A DNA stretch of 18,327 bases from Pseudomonadota bacterium (GTDB lineage: Bacteria > Pseudomonadota > Gammaproteobacteria > Xanthomonadales > Xanthomonadaceae). Below, in pieces: positions 14,369-18,327 of this stretch (positions are counted from its first letter, which is position 1; each line of letters starts with the position of its first letter). The stretch lies in the NCBI GenBank assembly GCA_023386795.1, contig JAEWJB010000093.1, positions 1 to 18,327 of the forward strand, given 5' to 3'. Under the pieces are notes generated by a model. It searched no databases, was not told the origin of the DNA, and was given only the letters and a program-made list of their open reading frames with translations. The translations under genes and the position numbers were made by a program.

Positions 14369-16270
14369 ATGAACCAACCTGTGCGTCGCGGTCCGATCGC
14401 CAGCTTCTTCGTCGGGCTGTGGGACGTGATGAACTTCACCCGCCGGTTGATCCTCAACCTGGTGTTCTTCGGCCTGCTGTTCCTGTTCGTGATGATCTTC
14501 GTCGCGGTGTCGGTGCGCGGCAACGGCGTCAAGCCGCTGCTGGACCGCACGACGCTGGTGATCGCGCCGGAAGGCAAGCTGGTCGAGCAGTTCAGCGCCG
14601 ACCCGGTGAGCCGCGCGCTCGCCCGTGCCGTGGGCGACAAGGGGGCCGAGGAGCTCCAGCTGCGCGACCTGGTACGCGCCATCGATGCGGCGCGGCAGGA
14701 CAAGCACATCGAGCGCGTGCTGCTGGACCTGGACAAGCTGCAGCCGGCCGGCTTCGCCTCCACCCGTGAAGTGGCGGCCGCGCTGGGCGAGCTGCGTGCC
14801 TCGGGCAAGCAGGTCGTGGCGTTCGGCGAGAACCTGAGCCAGTGGCAGTACCTGATGGCCGCGCAGGCCAACGAGGTCTACCTGGACCCGATGGGCAGCC
14901 TGGTCCTCGAAGGGCTGGGGCGCTATCGCCAGTATTTCCGTACCGGCCTGCAGGACAAGCTGGGCGTGGACGTGCACCTGTTCCGCGTGGGCGAGTACAA
15001 GTCCGCCGCCGAGCCGTACATCCTCGACGCCGCTTCGGCCGACGCCAAGGAAGCCGACCTGTTCTGGATGAACGACGTTTGGCAGCGCTACCTGGGCGAT
15101 ATCGCCGCGGCGCGCAAGCTCACTGCGCAGCAGCTGGCCGCCGGCATCGACACCCTGCCGGAAGGCGTGGCCGCCGCCGGCGGCGACCTGGCCAAGTTCG
15201 CGCTGCAGCAGAAGCTGGTGGACGGGCTGAAGACCCGCGAAGAAGTGGACCGCCTGCTCACCGAACGCGGCATGGCCGACAAGGACGCCGAGGAAGGCTT
15301 CCGCAACGTCGACCTGGACACCTATCTGGCGCAGCTGGATACCCGCCGTTCGCCGGTGGATTCGCGCCCGCAGGTGGCGGTGGTGGTGGCGGCCGGCGAG
15401 ATCAGCGGCGGCGACCAGCCGGCCGGGCGCATCGGCGGCGAATCGACCGCCGGGTTGCTGCGCGCCGCGCGCGAGGACGAGGACGTCAAGGCCGTGGTGC
15501 TGCGCGTGGATTCGCCCGGTGGCGAGGTGTTTGCTTCCGAGCAGATCCGCCGCGAAGTGGTGGGCCTGCAGGCCGCCGGCAAGCCGGTGGTGGTGTCGAT
15601 GGGCGACCTGGCCGCCTCCGGCGGCTACTGGATCAGCATGAATGCCGACCGCATCTATGCCGACCCGTCCACCATCAGCGGCTCGATCGGCATCTTCGGC
15701 CTGATCCCGAACATCACCCGCACGCTGGACAAGATCGGCGTGCACACCGACGGCGTGGGCACCACCCGCTTCGCCGGCGCGTTCGACATCTCCAAGCCGA
15801 TGGACCCGGCGGTGGGGCAGCTGGTCCAGTCGGTCATCAACAAGGGCTATGCCGACTTCACCGGCAAGGTCGCGCAGGCGCGCAAGCAGCCGGTGGAGGC
15901 GATCGACAAGATCGCCCGCGGCCGCGTGTGGAGCGGCGCGCAGGCCAAGGAGCGCGGGCTGGTGGACGAGCTGGGTGGCATGAAGGCGGCCATCGCCGAT
16001 GCGGCTTCGCGCGCCAAGCTGGGCAAGGACAAGTTCCGCGTGCGCTACATCGAGAAACAGGCCACGCCGTTCGCGCAGTTCCTGAGCGGCTTTGCCGGCA
16101 GCCGCGCCGGTGCGTGGGCGCTGGGCGAATCCGGCCTGGGCCGCGTGATGTTGGCGCGCACGCTGCCGGAAGTGGACACCCAGTTGCGCTTTGCCGAGGA
16201 CGCGGTGCAGCAGGCCAAGGCCGGCGGCCCGCCGGTGAAGGCGCTGGCCTACTGCTTCTGCGGCCTGTAG
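14369..16270 (+). CDS. sppA: Signal peptide peptidase SppA, 67K type
   Basis: SppA degrades cleaved signal peptides and other membrane fragments in the inner membrane. The 633-residue protein is the long, duplicated type. It has an N-terminal transmembrane helix (about 27-49), an N-terminal S49-like domain carrying the catalytic lysine (GEYKSAAEP, K211), and a C-terminal S49 domain with DSPGGEVFASE (381-391) and the nucleophile serine in GDLAASGGYW (S417). The Ser-Lys dyad is complete. STISGSIGIFG follows, and GRVWSGAQAKERGLVDELGG marks the family's C-terminal part. The ATG at 14369 is preceded by CGGAG (14358-14362) at good spacing. It ends with a cysteine-containing AYCFCGL tail and is followed by a strong terminator. 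Confidence 0.96.
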   Translation: MNQPVRRGPIASFFVGLWDVMNFTRRLILNLVFFGLLFLFVMIFVAVSVRGNGVKPLLDRTTLVIAPEGKLVEQFSADPVSRALARAVGDKGAEELQLRDLVRAIDAARQDKHIERVLLDLDKLQPAGFASTREVAAALGELRASGKQVVAFGENLSQWQYLMAAQANEVYLDPMGSLVLEGLGRYRQYFRTGLQDKLGVDVHLFRVGEYKSAAEPYILDAASADAKEADLFWMNDVWQRYLGDIAAARKLTAQQLAAGIDTLPEGVAAAGGDLAKFALQQKLVDGLKTREEVDRLLTERGMADKDAEEGFRNVDLDTYLAQLDTRRSPVDSRPQVAVVVAAGEISGGDQPAGRIGGESTAGLLRAAREDEDVKAVVLRVDSPGGEVFASEQIRREVVGLQAAGKPVVVSMGDLAASGGYWISMNADRIYADPSTISGSIGIFGLIPNITRTLDKIGVHTDGVGTTRFAGAFDISKPMDPAVGQLVQSVINKGYADFTGKVAQARKQPVEAIDKIARGRVWSGAQAKERGLVDELGGMKAAIADAASRAKLGKDKFRVRYIEKQATPFAQFLSGFAGSRAGAWALGESGLGRVMLARTLPEVDTQLRFAEDAVQQAKAGGPPVKALAYCFCGL

Positions 16271-16287
16271 GCGCGGATGGCATGAAG

Positions 16288-16317
16288 AAAAACGCCGGCC
16301 TTCGGGCCGGCGTTTTT
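16288..16317. terminator. Bidirectional intrinsic terminator between sppA and the lipoprotein gene
   Basis: AAAAACGCCGGCC (16288-16300) pairs perfectly with GGCCGGCGTTTTT (16305-16317) around a TTCG tetraloop. The T-run on each strand lets it stop transcription both from sppA and from the convergent lipoprotein gene. Confidence 0.93.
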
Positions 16318-16339
16318 GTTTGCACGGGACGATGGCCGG

Positions 16340-16558
16340 TTACTGCGTCGCCGCCTCGATATCCGCATCCTGCTTTGCCGCCGTCGCATCGACGGTGGCC
16401 TGTACGTCCTTGGCCTTGTCCAACGGCGCGTTCACCGCATCGCGCAACGCGGTGGCCTGGGGCTCGGGGCGCTGCTCGGTCGGTGCCGGCGGTGGACGCT
16501 GGCAGGCGCCGAGCGCGAGCACGGCCAGGCAGGGAAGGAGCAGCGAGCGTGGCTTCAT
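16340..16558 (-). CDS. Small lipoprotein
   Basis: The 72-residue protein has a lipoprotein signal peptide: MKPRSLLLPCLAVLALGAC, with lipobox LGAC and lipidated C19. The mature part is a short Pro-rich linker (QRPPPAPTEQRPEP) followed by one amphipathic helix (about 36-70, TALRDAVNAPLDKAKDVQATV, then DATAAKQDADIEAAT). GGGAGG lies 8 bases before the ATG at 16558; an ATG two codons upstream is too close to it to be favoured. It should anchor to a membrane on the periplasmic side. Function unknown; the helix might form a coiled coil. It is divergent from the dehydrogenase gene and ends at the shared terminator. Confidence 0.82.
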   Translation of the reverse strand: MKPRSLLLPCLAVLALGACQRPPPAPTEQRPEPQATALRDAVNAPLDKAKDVQATVDATAAKQDADIEAATQ

Positions 16559-16603
16559 GGTCATGGCCTCCCGGGAGCGTGGGGGTATCCTAACCCCGTA
16601 TCC

Positions 16604-16621
16604 GGTGCGCATCCGCGCACC
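16604..16621. repeat. Perfect inverted repeat in the lipoprotein/dehydrogenase divergent gap
   Basis: GGTGCGC (16604-16610) and GCGCACC (16615-16621) flank ATCC. The same 83-bp gap holds GTATCC twice (16585-16590, 16598-16603) and GGGGT/ACCCC as a short dyad (16582-16597). The repeat ends about 10 bases before the dehydrogenase Shine-Dalgarno. It could be an operator shared by the divergent genes or an mRNA hairpin. Confidence 0.4.
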
Positions 16622-16641
16622 ACGTCGAAAGGGAGACACGC

Positions 16642-17418
16642 GTGTCAGAGCAACGTTGGCGGCTGGACGGGCAGACCGCCCTGGTGACCGGGGCCAGTGC
16701 CGGCATCGGGTTGGCGATTACCCGCGAGCTGCTTGGCCTGGGCGCCGACGTGCTGATGGTGGCGCGCGACGCCGACATGCTCGAGCAGGTCCGCGACGAA
16801 CTCCAGGACGAATACCCCGCGCGCGCGCTGCACGGCCTGTCCGCCGACGTCAGCGACGAGGAGGATCGGCGCGCGGTGCTGGATTGGGTGGAGGACCATG
16901 TCGATGGCCTGCACCTGCTCATCAACAATGCCGGCGGCAACATCACGCGCGCGGCAGTGGATTACACCGAGGACGAGTGGCGTGGGATCTTCGAGACCAA
17001 CCTCTATTCGGCCTTCGAGCTTTCCCGCTACGCGCACCCGCTGCTGACGCGGCACGCCACCTCGGCGATCGTCAATGTCGGCAGCGTGTCCGGCCTGACC
17101 CATGTGCGCAGCGGCGCGCCCTACGGCATGAGCAAGGCGGCGATGCACCAGATGACCCGCAACCTCGCGGCGGAGTGGGCCGAGGATGGCGTGCGCGTCA
17201 ACGCGGTGGCGCCGTGGTACATCCGCACGCGACGCACCTCCGGGCCGTTGTCGGACCCGGACTATTACGAGCAGGTGCTGGAGCGTACGCCGATGCGCCG
17301 CATCGGCGAGCCGGAGGAAGTGGCCGCCGCGGTGGCGTTCCTGTGCCTGCCGGCATCCAGCTACATCACGGGCGAATGCATCGCCGTGGACGGCGGCTTC
17401 CTGCGTTACGGCTTCTGA
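16642..17418 (+). CDS. Short-chain dehydrogenase/reductase, tropinone-reductase-like
   Basis: SDR enzymes reduce or oxidise carbonyl and hydroxyl groups with NAD(P)H. The 258-residue protein is a complete classical SDR: TGASAGIG cofactor loop (16-23), NNAG (95-98), catalytic serine region VGSVSG (146-151), YGMSK (Y161, K165) and the C-terminal ITGECIAVDGGF (242-253). R43 in VARDADML after the second strand suggests NADP preference. The PWYIRT segment (191-196) resembles tropinone-reductase-like SDRs; substrate is unknown. The start is GTG at 16642, supported by GGGAG at 16631-16635. Its last 13 bases overlap the end of the convergent DUF4124 gene. Confidence 0.93.
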   Translation: MSEQRWRLDGQTALVTGASAGIGLAITRELLGLGADVLMVARDADMLEQVRDELQDEYPARALHGLSADVSDEEDRRAVLDWVEDHVDGLHLLINNAGGNITRAAVDYTEDEWRGIFETNLYSAFELSRYAHPLLTRHATSAIVNVGSVSGLTHVRSGAPYGMSKAAMHQMTRNLAAEWAEDGVRVNAVAPWYIRTRRTSGPLSDPDYYEQVLERTPMRRIGEPEEVAAAVAFLCLPASSYITGECIAVDGGFLRYGF

Positions 17419-18044
17419 TCCGCCGGTGGCGGTGTGGTCGCGCCCTCCGCGCAGCGGCTGCCGGCGACAAGCTCGCGCACGCGCGCATACTCCTGTTGCA
17501 GCGAGGCGGCGTGTTCGGGCGTGGCGAAGCGCCAGTGCGTCTCCGCTTCCTCCAGGCGCTGCTGCCAGGCCGTGCACAGCTGGTCGTCGGCGACGGGCTC
17601 GCAGGTGTCCTTCACCACTTCGCAGGCTTCGCCGGCGCCCGTGCGCGGGTTGCCATCCAGGCCGGTGACCTGCATCGGCACGCAGTAGCTGGTATTGGCC
17701 AGGTCCTGGGTGAGGTAGCGGGTCTCGTCGCGGCGCTTGCAAGCGTAGAGCGCCGGGGGCGCCGGCTTCTCGATCACCGGCGCGGGCGTGGCCGGCGGAG
17801 GGGGCCCGGCTTTCACTTCAGGCGGCGCCTCGGGGATGGGGGGCGGGGCGACGGGCGTGGGCGGCGGTGGAAGGGCGACGGCGGCGGGCGTCTGCATCGT
17901 GCGCTTTTCCTGCCGCGTACCTTTCGGACAGGGCTGGTTCTGCACGGCGAGATTGCCCTGCGCGTCGGTGCAGCGATAGATCACGATGTCCTGCGCGGTG
18001 GCCGGGAAGGCGAGCCACAACAGGCACGGCAGCATCCATCTCAT
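17406..18044 (-). CDS. Secreted DUF4124-domain protein with Pro-rich linker and Cys-rich C-terminus
   Basis: The 212-residue protein has a signal peptide (MRWMLPCLLWLAFPATAQ, cleaved near residue 18), then a short DUF4124-like domain (about 19-50, IYRCTDAQGNLAVQNQPCP, typical of proteins where this domain follows the signal). A Pro/Ala-rich linker follows (about 51-98), then a C-terminal domain with seven Cys (C102, C121, C141, C148, C157, C198, plus C25 and C39 in the first domain), likely forming disulphides. The ATG at 18044 overlaps the upstream stop by 4 bp (ATGA); a TTG further upstream is less likely. Function unknown. The stop overlaps the dehydrogenase gene. Confidence 0.87.
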   Translation of the reverse strand: MRWMLPCLLWLAFPATAQDIVIYRCTDAQGNLAVQNQPCPKGTRQEKRTMQTPAAVALPPPPTPVAPPPIPEAPPEVKAGPPPPATPAPVIEKPAPPALYACKRRDETRYLTQDLANTSYCVPMQVTGLDGNPRTGAGEACEVVKDTCEPVADDQLCTAWQQRLEEAETHWRFATPEHAASLQQEYARVRELVAGSRCAEGATTPPPADQKP

Positions 18045-18327
18045 GTGCCGCCGCAATCCTGTTCCATTCGCGCATCGATGCCGCGTTGCTCGCGCGTGAG
18101 CTGTTCGCGCTCGCTCTGCAGAGCGCTGTTGTAGCGGCGGATGATTTCCCAGCGGCGGTCATTGAGCCGCGAGCACACTTCGCGCTGCGGCAGGGCATGG
18201 CATTCGTCGCGAATCTGCACGCTGCCATATGGCACGATCACCGCGCCGCCCGGGCGGGGGCCTGGCGGCGGGCGATGCCCGCCGTCCGGTGGCCCCGATG
18301 GCGGACCGCCGTGGGGCGGGCGCGGAC
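18041..18327 (-). CDS. Partial gene for a Pro/Gly-rich protein, 5' end outside the window
   Basis: The minus-strand frame ending in TGA at 18041-18043 stays open to the window edge, giving at least 95 codons. The visible part has a Pro/Gly-rich stretch (about the first 30 residues: RPPHGGPPSGPPDGG and similar), then a compact region with three Cys (DECHALPQREVCSRL and MEQDCGGT) and a charged helix (SEREQLTREQRGIDARMEQ). The small frame starting with GTG at 18241 is probably only its 3' part. It is coupled by ATGA overlap to the DUF4124 gene, and both look like exported proteins. Function not recognised. Confidence 0.7.
   Translation of the reverse strand, partial: PRPPHGGPPSGPPDGGHRPPPGPRPGGAVIVPYGSVQIRDECHALPQREVCSRLNDRRWEIIRRYNSALQSEREQLTREQRGIDARMEQDCGGT

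Overview
The window is GC-rich, densely packed chromosomal DNA of a gammaproteobacterium. Gene content and protein style point to the Xanthomonadaceae (Xanthomonas, Stenotrophomonas, Lysobacter and relatives): ftsE-ftsX near rpoH, an Arg-rich tail like that of RhlB, a DUF3106 gene next to a sigma-like gene, a DUF4124 secreted protein, and SppA. The assignment is by recognition only; no database was searched. I see no insertion sequence, prophage, CRISPR array, tRNA or rRNA. Most genes are core housekeeping or conserved family genes.

Layout. (1) 1-249: basic C-terminal tail of a gene that starts upstream, probably the RNA helicase rhlB. (2) 327-3523 (+): a coupled operon of ftsE, ftsX, a two-receiver response regulator and ung, with junctions of 4-bp overlap, 7-bp gap and 4-bp overlap. 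(3) 3524-4658 (+): rpoH behind a 259-bp leader. That leader holds a sigmaE-like promoter whose -10 lies inside a CIRCE-like palindrome. A terminator at 4684-4714 separates rpoH from convergent ndh (-). (4) 6170-7467 (+): a membrane-anchored Coa1-like protein coupled to a NYN/OST-HTH RNA-binding protein; the second abuts convergent priA (-) with no gap. (5) 9676-10095: the only gene-free stretch over 300 bp. It carries two perfect DnaA boxes facing each other and an AT-rich block, between divergent priA and the next operon. (6) 10096-11668 (+): a degenerate sigma-like protein fused to a transmembrane segment, overlapping a DUF3106 gene; then a convergent zinc-ribbon membrane protein (DUF3667-like, -). 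(7) 12926-16270 (+): a MATE exporter and signal peptide peptidase SppA, with a long hairpin between them and a strong terminator after sppA. (8) 16340-18327: a small lipoprotein (-) divergent from a short-chain dehydrogenase (+), which overlaps a coupled pair of secreted-protein genes (-), the last running off the window.

The strongest observation is the rpoH control region. A 9-9-9 palindrome differs from the CIRCE consensus at one symmetric position per arm, and the changed arm supplies the GTC of an apparent sigmaE -10. This suggests HrcA could repress a sigmaE-driven rpoH promoter, joining two heat-shock circuits. Next come the sigma-like/transmembrane fusion with its DUF3106 partner, the DnaA-box pair upstream of priA, and the ftsEX-linked regulator whose first receiver has lost its phosphoacceptor.
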